Below, piece by piece: positions 19,077-28,466 of a DNA stretch of 64,000 nt. The notes under the pieces are model-generated. The model was not told where the DNA came from and ran no database searches. It saw only the letters and a program-made list of their open reading frames with translations. The position numbers and the translations under genes were made by a program. The DNA comes from Lysinibacillus sp. B2A1 (lineage in GTDB: Bacteria; Bacillota; Bacilli; Bacillales_A; Planococcaceae). The stretch covers positions 3,544,501 through 3,608,500 of the forward strand of contig CP027224.1 of assembly GCA_002973635.1 (NCBI GenBank), read 5' to 3'. The stretch's first letter is position 1. Every line of letters begins with the position of its first letter.

Positions 19077-21104
19077 TCAATGAGCTTCCGTAATATAAAG
19101 TTTATTTTTTCCAAATTCCTTCGCTTTATAGAGAGCTTGATCCGCTAAATCTAGTAATTCGTCTAAATTTTTCCCATGATCGGGGTAATACGCTACACCT
19201 ATCGAAGCAGTCGGAGCAAAGTAATTATTTTCGATAATCCAACCTTTTTTTAGTTCATCTCGAATGCGCTGAATAATATGCATCATTTGTGCCTTCCGCT
19301 TTTCATTTTCTTTGGTTAATCCCGTAAGTATGACAATAAATTCATCGCCGCCAATACGAATCACTAAATCATGACTTCTGACAGAGTTGATTAGAACTTG
19401 CCCAAACTTTTGGATAAAGTCATCGCCGGTGTCATGACCATATTTATCATTTACATCCTTAAAATCATCCCCATCAATATAAAGCATCGCCAAACAATTA
19501 TTCGCATTTTGAGCTTCTGCTAGTAACTTTGGAAACTCCTTTAATAAATAACGTCGATTGGGCAGTTGTGTTAACGTATCATGGTAGGCTAAATATAATA
19601 AATCGTTCTCCCGCTCTTTTCGATGCGTAATTTCACGAGATACCATCATAATTTGAGAAACTTTTTCACGTTCAGGATCATGCACAACGGTTACGTTTCC
19701 TTCTGTCCAAACAGGTGTACCATCCTTTGCCTTGAGTAATAGCTCAAATTGTGTATCCGTTTGTCCAGAATAATTATTTAAAAATGTTTGCCATGCCATT
19801 TTACTTTCCTCGTCGACAATATCACTGTAAAACTGACCCTGTAAATCTACATTTTCATAGCCTAAGAAAATCCTATAGGACGGCGAAGCATAAATAATAA
19901 TACCATCCTCGTTAGTTATAATGATTAAGTCATTTGTATTTTCAGTTATAAGACGGAATGTGCGTTCAATATTTTTTAATTCCGTTAACATTCTTTTCTT
20001 GTCCGTAATATCATAGTTAATGGATAAATATTGCTCTGTCTTGCCAAATTCATTTTTTAACGGAACAATCGCTGCTTCTACCCAATAATCTGCATGATAT
20101 TTTGTACGGTAGCACAGCTCACCTCGCCAGATATTCCCCGCTCCAAGCGTTTTATTAATTAGATGCAATAAATCCTCAGTATGGTAACTAGGTTCGATTA
20201 ACTTATAAGGTTGACCAATAAGCTCCTCCGCCGTGAAGCCTGACGCATTTAAAAATAGATCATTTACTTCATTTATTATGCCATCAACATCCCATATTGC
20301 AATGGCTGTTGCAGAGTTCAAAGCAGCCTTAAAAACTTCTAGTCCATGTGATTTTGAACGTAATTCTGCTTTTTGCTCCGTAAATTGTGTGAAATCTTTC
20401 ATAATAAGAAAAATCGCAAATGAATTATCTCCTTGCATCACCGGAGAAAGAGATATTAAATAAATGCGCTCTTTTTTCTCCAATGTATGAAGCTTGATAA
20501 GTTTTTCTCCAATATTTTCGCCCATTGCTGCTCTTTGTAGATAAGTTTGAATATTTTTTATCTCATCTTTAGGGACAATTGGTAAATCAATAAGCAATTT
20601 CTGTTTTACCGCGTCGTTATCTAATCCGAAATCTTCCATGAAGCTCGAATTTACTTCATAAACAGTCCCTTCTGCAGATAAAATGACAGTTGAGAAAAAG
20701 GCATGGTCAAACATTGAGCGCATAAATAAAAACTTATCCTCAATATTACGGTCATAGAGAATCTCTTTTGTGATGGCTAAAATATAGTTCTCATCCTTGT
20801 ATTTAAGCGGACGAACAGATGTCTCATATTTTCGAATCTCCGATTTATAATAAGCATAATCCACATAATCGATTTGAGCATGTTTCATAATGGCTTGACA
20901 ATAATATTCCTGAATTATTGAAAAATTGCGACTTGAGGTAACGGTAGAAAGCATTTTCCCAATCGCCTTATCTGATAACAAAGCTTGAGCTGCTTGATTT
21001 AAGCGAATATATTGATAATCGTCTCCTACCTTTTTCATAAGAAAGACAAAATCCTTGCCAATAAATAATTCATTAAATAATTCTTCGCTTAAAAGATACT
21101 CCAT
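19077..21104 (-). CDS. PAS-domain diguanylate cyclase
   Basis: 675 aa without membrane segments, so probably cytoplasmic. About four PAS-like modules (roughly 10-115, 125-240, 252-370, 380-497) precede a GGDEF domain with active-site GGDEF at 585-589 and the inhibitory RxxD at 576-579. It should condense two GTP into cyclic di-GMP with product feedback, controlled by ligands or redox cofactors in the PAS domains. ATG follows GGGGGTGAC. It is monocistronic, closed by a strong terminator. Confidence 0.94.
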   Translation of the reverse strand: MEYLLSEELFNELFIGKDFVFLMKKVGDDYQYIRLNQAAQALLSDKAIGKMLSTVTSSRNFSIIQEYYCQAIMKHAQIDYVDYAYYKSEIRKYETSVRPLKYKDENYILAITKEILYDRNIEDKFLFMRSMFDHAFFSTVILSAEGTVYEVNSSFMEDFGLDNDAVKQKLLIDLPIVPKDEIKNIQTYLQRAAMGENIGEKLIKLHTLEKKERIYLISLSPVMQGDNSFAIFLIMKDFTQFTEQKAELRSKSHGLEVFKAALNSATAIAIWDVDGIINEVNDLFLNASGFTAEELIGQPYKLIEPSYHTEDLLHLINKTLGAGNIWRGELCYRTKYHADYWVEAAIVPLKNEFGKTEQYLSINYDITDKKRMLTELKNIERTFRLITENTNDLIIITNEDGIIIYASPSYRIFLGYENVDLQGQFYSDIVDEESKMAWQTFLNNYSGQTDTQFELLLKAKDGTPVWTEGNVTVVHDPEREKVSQIMMVSREITHRKERENDLLYLAYHDTLTQLPNRRYLLKEFPKLLAEAQNANNCLAMLYIDGDDFKDVNDKYGHDTGDDFIQKFGQVLINSVRSHDLVIRIGGDEFIVILTGLTKENEKRKAQMMHIIQRIRDELKKGWIIENNYFAPTASIGVAYYPDHGKNLDELLDLADQALYKAKEFGKNKLYITEAH

Positions 21105-21655
21105 GCTGTCACCCCCATAAGTCGTTAAAGTTGAAAAAGAATTATTATATTAATGTTTATTTATACAAAAAAATCAATAATACTATTATAACATATTTTA
21201 AATGAAATACTTCGTTTGAATTACAGTTATTATATCCTTTTCAGGGTATTTTTTGATAGTTTACCTCTTTTCAAGAAATTAAATAATGCAAAAGAAATAG
21301 GAAAACTATTATACTTTAGTAAAAATTGATATGATAGACTTAATATTCCTAAAAATTTTTCATACAAAATTAAGTATTTATAGCATAATTTACTTTTTCA
21401 GAATTAACTGACTATTAAACTTAATTTTTGTTTTAGCGAGTAAAATGATTGCATTAAACAGTAGGAATGTTATATTATATTAAAAAAACTAGCCTTTTTT
21501 CGGTATGGTCGAAAATCAGTAAGACAGCGGGAAATTATGGATATCATAGTTATAACGTCTAGATCTTTGGGTTTTAATTCCAGTACGAATTTTAGTTTTC
21601 TTCTTTATGTTTCAACGGAATTGTTTTAACTACCCTAGTAAAGGAGGCGTTTCGT
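21105..21655. other. Long AT-rich intergenic region
   Basis: No coding frame is convincing over 550 bases. A possible promoter (TTGCAT, 16 bases, TATATT, around 21448-21475) would give the following acetyltransferase a leader of about 170 bases. I do not recognise a known RNA element in it. Confidence 0.4.
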
Positions 21656-22204
21656 ATGCTTAAACATCGAGACCTACATGAATGTACAGAGCTTTATGAG
21701 CTATTATCACACCCTTCTGTTTTCCCATTTGTTCGTCAAAAAGCCACATCTGCTGATGAATACTGGTTTATGACAAAACAACTGATTGAAGAAGAAGCGA
21801 AGGGATTCGCTATTTCTAGGACCATTACTGATGATTGGGGTCAACCAATCGGCACCATTAGCATTCATGATGTTGAGGAAGGTGCAGGCTTTTTAGGAAC
21901 ATGGATTGGGCTCCCTTATCAAGGCAAAGGTTATAACCAAAAAGCAAAGATGCTATTTTTAAACGAATTATTTTTTGACTATAATTTCCATACAGTTTTT
22001 CTCCGTATACGTGTTGAAAATAAAAAATCTCAACGTGCAGCTTTAAAGTTACCTTATGTCGTGAGTGCAAATGAAAGTCACCCTACATTATTATCACAGG
22101 TTAACAGTGGTAAAGCGCAATTTAATTTATATAAAATCCCAAAAGACTTGTTCTATCTGACAACAGCTAACGAAATGCTAGAGGGCGAAGAACAAGCGAT
22201 GTAA
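21656..22204 (+). CDS. GNAT-family N-acetyltransferase (RimJ/RimL-like)
   Basis: 182 aa. The acetyl-CoA-binding region is visible as GTWIGLPYQGKGYNQKAK (about 82-99), preceded by the strand GTISIHDVEEGAGF and followed by TVFLRIRVENKKSQRAALK, the classical RimL-type motif. It would transfer an acetyl group from acetyl-CoA to an unknown amine, often a protein N-terminus or small molecule. The ATG follows AAAGGAGG by 8 bases, and a terminator closes the gene. Confidence 0.87.
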   Translation: MLKHRDLHECTELYELLSHPSVFPFVRQKATSADEYWFMTKQLIEEEAKGFAISRTITDDWGQPIGTISIHDVEEGAGFLGTWIGLPYQGKGYNQKAKMLFLNELFFDYNFHTVFLRIRVENKKSQRAALKLPYVVSANESHPTLLSQVNSGKAQFNLYKIPKDLFYLTTANEMLEGEEQAM

Positions 22205-22233
22205 ACTCAATAAATTAATTTCTTCTATAAAAT

Positions 22234-22275
22234 AAGCTATGTGTTCTGTCATATTGACCGGCACATAGCTTTTTT
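22234..22275 (+). terminator. Terminator of the GNAT gene
   Basis: AAGCTATGTG (22234-22243) pairs with CACATAGCTT (22262-22271), followed by TTTTT. Confidence 0.85.
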
Positions 22276-22313
22276 AGTGGTAATTAATTGAATAGGTTAT
22301 GTCTGTTAAAAGA

Positions 22314-23389
22314 CTACTTTTTATATTGTAAGATTAATTCTGCCATTTCTTTTGGTGTTTTTGGTCTTTGTGTTTTTTTCATGGTTGCTACCATGTCCTC
22401 TTTATGCTTAGTCAATACATGTACTGATTTTTTAAAGGATTCCTTTGTAAGTTCTTCCTCTTCTAAAACTTCTGCATAGCCTTGCCTTTTAAATAAATTT
22501 GCATTTAAGATTTGATCACCGCGGCTCTTTTGTGCAGATAACGGCACCAATAACATCGGCTTATGAAGAGCTAAAAATTCGAATATAGAATTAGAGCCTG
22601 CACGTGAGACGATAAAGTCTGCCGCATGCAATAAATCCGGTAACTCCGTTGTTACATATTCAAATTGCTTATACCCTGGCATAGATGTTAGTTCCTTGTC
22701 AAAATTGCTCTTACCACACAAATGTATAATTTGAAATTGCTTTAAAAGCTCTGGTAAATTTTGACGCAATGCATCATTTAAGACAACTGAGCCTAAGCTC
22801 CCCCCATCACAAGTAAAACGGGTTTTAATGTTGTAAAGCTACAAAGCGATAATCCCTTTGCCCTCTCTCCCATAAATAATTCTTGGCGAATGATAGATCC
22901 TGTGCAAGTTGCCTTTTCCTTTGGAAGATGCTGTAATGTCTCTTCAAAAATGGTAAAGATATGTGAGGCAAATGGCAAGGCAATTTTATTGGCCAACCCT
23001 GGTGTCACATCCGACTCATGAATAACCACTGGAACGCCTGCAAGTTTCGCAGCCATCACTACAGGGACAGATACAAATCCACCCTTTGAAAAGATCACTT
23101 GCGGTTTCACTTTTTTGATAATACGAAAAGCTTGCATCAATCCAGCAAGCACTTTAAACGGATCAGTAAAATTCTTCATCGAAAAATAACGACGCAATTT
23201 CCCACTTGAAATTCCGTAAAACGGAACGCTAGGAAATGCTTCGCCTATTAATTCCTTTTCAATGCCCTGCTCTGAGCCAATATAGTGGACATCATAACCT
23301 AGTTCTTGTAAAGAAGGGAGTATCGCCTGATTGAGTGATACATGACCAGCTGTCCCTCCACCGGTTAAAATGATTGTTTGTTGTTTCAC
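22314..23389 (-). pseudogene. murG: murG-like glycosyltransferase, frameshifted
   Basis: Two adjacent frames together give a full-length (about 358-residue) MurG, the enzyme that adds GlcNAc to lipid I on the inner membrane face. The first part (22793-23389) has the GGGTAGHV nucleotide-sugar loop and [19 protein letters not shown]; the second (22314-22790) has the UDP-GlcNAc site [22 protein letters not shown]. They meet in the expected GGSLGS loop, where the coding strand has six G in a row and one more G would restore the frame. This may be a real inactivation, slippage-tolerant expression, or a sequencing error. It is not in a division-gene cluster, so it is probably an extra copy. Confidence 0.8.
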
Positions 23390-23687
23390 TTAAATTCTCC
23401 TATTCCTAAAAAGCCATAGTAGCATCACTACTTAGTGTTTACAGTCTTTTATTTTACTATATGCAGATAAAAAGATATAGATGAAGCTTTTAACTTTCCA
23501 GCTTTTCATTATTGGAATAGACTGTATTTGGCTTTCCTACAGTATTCCTTTTACTGAATTGACGTAATAACACACTTTCATTAAAAGTATTTAATGCAAA
23601 GAAGAAATACCAATTACTCGATCAATCAGCTTAGATATGTGGAAGTTTAATGGTACAATAGCTTAAAAAAGATAGAAAGGTTTTTAT

Positions 23688-24335
23688 ATGAAAATAATTG
23701 ATTTAACGCATACAATAACTGAAAATATGCCAGTTTATCCCGGTACAGATCAACCATCATTAAAAATAATATGTAATCACGAAAGGAACGGATTTAAAGA
23801 GACGTCCCTGACTATGGCTTCCCATACAGGAACACATATGGATGCTCCTAATCATATTTTTGCACACAGAACTACTTTGGATTTAATTCCAGTAGAGCAT
23901 TTCTTGGGTAAAGGATTAGTTATCGATTGTAGCGATCTTCAAGATGGTCAGAGAATAACAATTGAACGAATCAATAAAGTGAAGGAACAAGCTGATCAAG
24001 CTGAATTTCTTTTATTCTATACCGGTTGGAGTCGGTACTGGGGTACAGATAAGTATTTTGATAACTACCCTTACATGACTGTAGAAGTTGCTGATTACTT
24101 GATCCAAAGTAAGAAAAAAGGTGTTGGTCTCGATGTAATAAGTATTGATTCTATGTCGGATGAAAATTTAACGAACCATAAGAAAGTATTAGCTAATACC
24201 GATTTTGTCATTGTTGAGAATTTAACGAGACTTGGAGAAATTGGCCATGATTTATTTATGTTCTGTGCTCTACCTATTAAGTATGAAGATGCAGATGGTG
24301 CTCCTGTGAGATCAATTGCAATTTTAAGTAAATAA
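23688..24335 (+). CDS. Cyclase-family hydrolase (kynurenine formamidase-like)
   Basis: 215 aa. The metal-binding motif HTGTHMDAPNH (about 45-55) defines the cyclase/arylformamidase (KynB) family, which hydrolyses amide or lactam-like bonds with divalent metal. The N-terminus (DLTHTITENMPVYPGT) and the ending (CALPIKYEDADGAPVRSIA) also fit. No tryptophan-degradation genes are near, so the substrate is open. The ATG follows GAAAGG. Confidence 0.85.
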   Translation: MKIIDLTHTITENMPVYPGTDQPSLKIICNHERNGFKETSLTMASHTGTHMDAPNHIFAHRTTLDLIPVEHFLGKGLVIDCSDLQDGQRITIERINKVKEQADQAEFLLFYTGWSRYWGTDKYFDNYPYMTVEVADYLIQSKKKGVGLDVISIDSMSDENLTNHKKVLANTDFVIVENLTRLGEIGHDLFMFCALPIKYEDADGAPVRSIAILSK

Positions 24336-24349
24336 TATCTAGTTACGAT

Positions 24350-24589
24350 TCTTCCTATTAGCCCATCAAGAAATGGTCTTTCGATATTATATTGGTTAAC
24401 TGTTGCTTGTCGGTTTTGTATCTAAACTTTGGACCATTCGGTTTTTGGATCAGACTTGTTGTAGGATTTACAGCAGAACCAACTACTTTATTAATCAAAT
24501 GTATAATATACTTCTTTAATAAAGAGCAAACTAAAATCATGGTTTGCTCTTTTTCTTTTGTTAGGAAATGATCACTAACGTAGAACACC
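24350..24589 (+). pseudogene. C-terminal remnant of a MATE-like efflux protein
   Basis: Translated on the plus strand, HQEMVFRYYIG in one frame is followed after a frame change by LYLNFGPFGFWIRLVVGFTA and then LLIKCIIYFFNKEQ. This pattern (YYIG, then GP.GFWI.L..G.TA) resembles the last helices of MATE-family exporters. No start codon or upstream part remains. Identification is from memory of the family and is tentative. Confidence 0.35.
24521..24552. terminator. Bidirectional terminator downstream of the ger operon
   Basis: AAAGAGCAAAC (24521-24531) pairs with GTTTGCTCTTT (24542-24552), followed by TTTC on the plus strand. It lies about 25 bases after the GerAC-like gene on the minus strand and also overlaps the MATE-like remnant. 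Confidence 0.75.
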
Positions 24590-25660
24590 CGTACGAATGA
24601 TTTTGATCTTAACTTTAGGTTCTAATTGCAAAGATGCATATTCATTGTGCCATTCCTCTTTAAACATTTTTGGATGGTAAGCACGGAGATAACGCCCAAT
24701 TCCAAGCGTATCAGATTTGTAGGCTTGTAGGATTTGCAACACTTCTTGAAATTCTGCTTGTAGCTTTTCTTGAATCATATTTTGAACATCTTGTAGAATA
24801 TTTTCTTTATATAAATGGTCATGTGCAAATTCGTCCACTTCAATTTCAATTGTATAGTCCATGGTTATTTTCTTTAATTTTTCATGTACATTCCATTTTC
24901 GCTTCACATGTATCACTTCAGATGTGATGGGCATCTCTCGTCCATTAGTCTTCCACATATAGGTTAATCGTGCATGTTGACTTGCTTGGTTCAACAATAG
25001 CAGCATGATTAATGACTGTTTAGGTGTTAAAACTTTCCCTGTAAAAATTTGTCCTGAAAATAAAGCGACTCCTGCAACCTTTGCTTGCTTTCCATCCTCA
25101 TTTAGCGAGATATAAGGAAGAGCAATATCTTTTGTATCCTCAAATAACATTGAGCCTACTGTCTGTAAATCAAGCTTAGGATAAATTGTATTATGCTCTG
25201 TACTTTCAATAAAACGCTGATAATAACCCCCTGCACTTTCTGCCAACTCTTTTGTAAGCTCAATATAAGGTTTTACATCCCCATCAGTGATCGCAATTTT
25301 GATAGATATAGGATTTTGGGGGTCACGAAAATATATATCTAATGCATCATACAATGGCGATTTAACTGTATCTGCAGAAATAAGTATAGTTGATAACTCT
25401 GACAAATCGAGCGTTTGATCTATTTTTAAATCAGCATTACTCCGAACATCACGTGGCGACATACCATTAGCTTCAATAATCATAATTTCACTTTGATTTT
25501 CAGTTATATTTGAATAAGCATAGTAGCCAGTATAATCACCAATATTTCCATTGATTCCAACCAAGGTCACTACAGAAGAGTTTTTATACAGCCGTTCATC
25601 CCAGCATCCAACAAGTAATAATGTCAGAGCTGATGAAAGAATTATCCCCTTTCGGTACAC
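24575..25660 (-). CDS. GerAC-type germination receptor lipoprotein
   Basis: 361 aa from a GTG at 25660, preceded by GGAGGGGG 5 bases upstream; an in-frame ATG 15 bases earlier overlaps that ribosome site. A lipoprotein signal ends in LLLVGCWDERL. The remainder matches the Ger(x)C family that forms the C subunit of nutrient germination receptors in the spore inner membrane. The frame overlaps the end of the B-subunit gene, as is usual in gerA operons. It is the last gene of three. Confidence 0.92.
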   Translation of the reverse strand: MYRKGIILSSALTLLLVGCWDERLYKNSSVVTLVGINGNIGDYTGYYAYSNITENQSEIMIIEANGMSPRDVRSNADLKIDQTLDLSELSTILISADTVKSPLYDALDIYFRDPQNPISIKIAITDGDVKPYIELTKELAESAGGYYQRFIESTEHNTIYPKLDLQTVGSMLFEDTKDIALPYISLNEDGKQAKVAGVALFSGQIFTGKVLTPKQSLIMLLLLNQASQHARLTYMWKTNGREMPITSEVIHVKRKWNVHEKLKKITMDYTIEIEVDEFAHDHLYKENILQDVQNMIQEKLQAEFQEVLQILQAYKSDTLGIGRYLRAYHPKMFKEEWHNEYASLQLEPKVKIKIIRTGVLR

Positions 25661-26679
25661 TTTTTCCCCCTCCATTTATTCCAATAAATAATGAATAACG
25701 GTAACAAAAAGGAAAACAAAATAAAAAGATAATGCAATGAATTTTTTATGATTTCAATCCTTCTAAATTGTATAAAGAAATGCGGAATGATTGCCAACAA
25801 TATATGATACACGACAATACCTAATTTCGGTCTTTTTCTATGCTTTCTAAAATGAAGTATTCGAAAAGAAAGTCCATAAATCATAACTGTTACGATTGAC
25901 CATGACAACCAAATATAAACGAAAAAAATATCTAGTCTCTTTACAAATGTTACCTCCTGAGCCTTTAAAATATAAATCATAGGCTCAGGGATTAATTCAA
26001 TCTCATCTAACGCAAAAAACATCTGTGAAAAAAGAACTGAAATCACATAAAACACAAAAATAATTGTTTGATAAATAAACAATGGTTTGCCCTTTACCTG
26101 TAATTCATGTTGTACAAAAGGACGATAAAGTAAATACATCTCAATTCCAAAAAAAGCATACGAGCCATGAATAATGCCTATTAATAGCTGTTCATGATGC
26201 TGAAAATCTAGTGGAAAAAGATTGGTCCATTTTAAATCTGGTACCGCTAACATCAAAAAAATAACAAACAAAAGAATAATGGGAATAAGCATAACCCCAA
26301 TGTTAATAACTGTTTCTGGTCTACTTAGATTGGCATATAGAGAAAGTGAAACAATGATAAGGATCACTACCCATTCAGGTGTCTGTGGTAAAACCCAAGA
26401 AGCTAATACATACTCCATATACGCTATAAACATGGCAGTTATCAAAAACCAGTAAATTGTATAGACCCATTGAAAAAACATATTTAAATTGAAGTACATG
26501 TAATTTCGTTCAAAAAAAACCAACAATCCATAGTGCATAAGACACGTAACTATAAATATAAACCAAGCATTATTTTTACTTTCACTTATTAGCGGTGTTT
26601 GAAAAGATATATAGACTATTCCAGTCTCTATAATAAAGAACAATAAAAAGAATTGAGCCTTCGACAAAGAAAAATTCAT
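25642..26679 (-). CDS. GerAB-type germination receptor permease subunit
   Basis: 345 aa with about ten hydrophobic segments, matching the spore germination permease (APC-superfamily) B subunits, which hold the germinant-binding pocket. It overlaps the A-subunit gene by 4 bases (ATGA) and the C-subunit gene by about 19 bases, so the three proteins are co-translated and probably assemble as one receptor. Which nutrient it senses cannot be read from the sequence. Confidence 0.93.
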   Translation of the reverse strand: MNFSLSKAQFFLLFFIIETGIVYISFQTPLISESKNNAWFIFIVTCLMHYGLLVFFERNYMYFNLNMFFQWVYTIYWFLITAMFIAYMEYVLASWVLPQTPEWVVILIIVSLSLYANLSRPETVINIGVMLIPIILLFVIFLMLAVPDLKWTNLFPLDFQHHEQLLIGIIHGSYAFFGIEMYLLYRPFVQHELQVKGKPLFIYQTIIFVFYVISVLFSQMFFALDEIELIPEPMIYILKAQEVTFVKRLDIFFVYIWLSWSIVTVMIYGLSFRILHFRKHRKRPKLGIVVYHILLAIIPHFFIQFRRIEIIKNSLHYLFILFSFLLPLFIIYWNKWRGKKCTERG

Positions 26680-28109
26680 GGTGTTTCCCCGTTCTTTACA
26701 CGGTCATCCTTTGGTGGATTAAAAGATGAAACTTGGACAGTTGGTTTAATAAAGGGCCCTCTTGCAAAAACTTTATATACCTCCTTTGGTTGAAAAGGTA
26801 CAATTGGTGAAAAATAGGGCTGTTTTAATGAAGACAAGTTGATGAGATGAATAAGCAAAATTACCACACCCACTACAATGCCTAAAAAGCCAAACAATGA
26901 AGCTAACACCATGAAAGGAAAACGTAACATGCGAATCGTTGTATTCATCTCTACAGAGGGTACTACATAGCTAGAGATAGCTGTTAAAGCAACGACAATG
27001 ACCATTAAATTAGATACTAAGCCTGCACTAACAATAGCATCTCCAATGACTAATCCCCCTACTATCCCAATGGTCTGACCAACAGATTGGGGCAATCTAA
27101 TACTTGATTCACGAATTAACTCCATAATAATTTCTAAGATGAGTGCTTCGATTAAAGGTCTGTATGGAATATTATTCACATCATTTTTCACTTGATTGCT
27201 GAGTTCTAATGGTAGTACCTCAAAGTGGAAGCTAATCACCGCAATATAAAAAGCCGGTAAAAAAACAGCTGTGATAAAGGATAGTAATCGAACCAATTTG
27301 TAAAATGAACCTACCAAAACACGGCCATTATAGTCATCTGGCGTCTGATAAAAAGAAAAAAACGTCACCGGAGCAATTAAAGCAGTTGGTGAAATATTGG
27401 TCATGACAACAACCTTACCCTCTACTAAATTGGCGATAACACGATCTGGATGTTCAGTATTTAACAATTGCGGAAAAGGAGATAAAACGGAATCTTCCAA
27501 GGCATCACTAAGTTGCCCTAAACTATAAAAATAATCTATATTCATAGTAGCAATTCGCTTTTTCATCTCTTGTAACGTTTCTGGTTTTACAACTCCATCC
27601 ATATAGAGGTAGTAGGCTTTTGTTTTCGTTTCATTTCCAATAGAAAAGGCTTTAACAACAAGTGCTGGATTATTTACCCGCTTTCGCAACAAAGCTAAAT
27701 TAGTATCAACGCTTTCTACAAGACCCTCATGTGAGCCTCGTAGTATATGTTCATTATTAGGCTCATCAGGATTACGGTGCACTTCATTTAAAATAGTCAG
27801 GGTCAGCATTCTTTCAAATTCGGGCAAAATTACAAGTGTTTCACCTTTACATATACGTTCTATTGCATATGGTAAGGAAAAAGGCTCAAGAGTTGTTATT
27901 AATGATTCACTCCAAAAGGGCTTTTGTGTATCTAAACGTGCGTAAATCGTATCTAATACGCTTTGTACTTCTTTTGTATCTACAAGTGAGGAATAAAAGC
28001 ATAAAATTGCAGATGTATTATTATGCCAATCCACCTGTCTTATTGTAAAATCAGTTGAATGATAGAATGCATTTTGTAGACTTTTCATCATTAATTCCAC
28101 TTTATCCAT
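26676..28109 (-). CDS. GerAA-type germination receptor subunit
   Basis: 477 aa from the ATG at 28109, chosen because a GGGGGG ribosome site lies just upstream; the frame extends 48 bases further without one. The N-terminal soluble part (about 1-225) carries the segment RGSHEGLVESVDTNLALLRKR typical of A subunits, and the C-terminal half has several membrane helices with the motif EIIMELIRESSIRLP. With the following two genes it forms a complete GerA-type operon, expected to be made late in sporulation in the forespore. I could not pick a convincing sigma-G promoter. Confidence 0.93.
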   Translation of the reverse strand: MDKVELMMKSLQNAFYHSTDFTIRQVDWHNNTSAILCFYSSLVDTKEVQSVLDTIYARLDTQKPFWSESLITTLEPFSLPYAIERICKGETLVILPEFERMLTLTILNEVHRNPDEPNNEHILRGSHEGLVESVDTNLALLRKRVNNPALVVKAFSIGNETKTKAYYLYMDGVVKPETLQEMKKRIATMNIDYFYSLGQLSDALEDSVLSPFPQLLNTEHPDRVIANLVEGKVVVMTNISPTALIAPVTFFSFYQTPDDYNGRVLVGSFYKLVRLLSFITAVFLPAFYIAVISFHFEVLPLELSNQVKNDVNNIPYRPLIEALILEIIMELIRESSIRLPQSVGQTIGIVGGLVIGDAIVSAGLVSNLMVIVVALTAISSYVVPSVEMNTTIRMLRFPFMVLASLFGFLGIVVGVVILLIHLINLSSLKQPYFSPIVPFQPKEVYKVFARGPFIKPTVQVSSFNPPKDDRVKNGETP

Positions 28110-28466
28110 AAAACGCCCCCCATACTGGTGAGTATAGGCAATTGCGTCTATTTTCAAACAATCTCTCTACCGATTCATGATCAAATAATGTGACTTGAAA
28201 TTTAAATTAAAACCGCTTTGCAGGAAGAGAGGTAGGACAACATAAAATTGAGGTAGCAACAAATAAGTTTAATTCTTTACATCATATGGGAAAAGCCATA
28301 CACAAGAAAGCACGCAGAATCGTTTAAGTAGTACATCTAAGTGTTATTCTCTAAGAAGAAGATAATCAACAGAAGGCACTAAAAAAAGCCAATTTACATC
28401 ACATTTTTTGTGACAAATCGACTTCTTCAGTGCCCTCTTATCAAAATTGGAGCTTTTAAGCAGACT
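28110..28466. other. Intergenic region upstream of the ger operon
   Basis: No gene is visible. It should hold the forespore promoter of the ger operon. A long imperfect hairpin at 28374-28436 is listed separately. Confidence 0.4.
28374..28436 (-). terminator. Long imperfect hairpin, probable terminator of the EAL-PilZ gene
   Basis: GGCACT at one end pairs with AGTGCC at the other, and ACATCACA/TGTGAC closes the inner part. It begins about 30 bases after the stop of the phosphodiesterase gene on the minus strand and is followed by T-rich sequence. Confidence 0.55.

Noticed and set aside
24358..24588. 76-codon minus-strand frame overlapping the MATE-like remnant
   Set aside because: No start signal; it passes through the ger-operon terminator and the plus strand gives a more sensible protein remnant.
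28110..28260. Sigma-G promoter for the ger operon
   Set aside because: Several partial matches exist, but none has both boxes at proper spacing, so no position is called.
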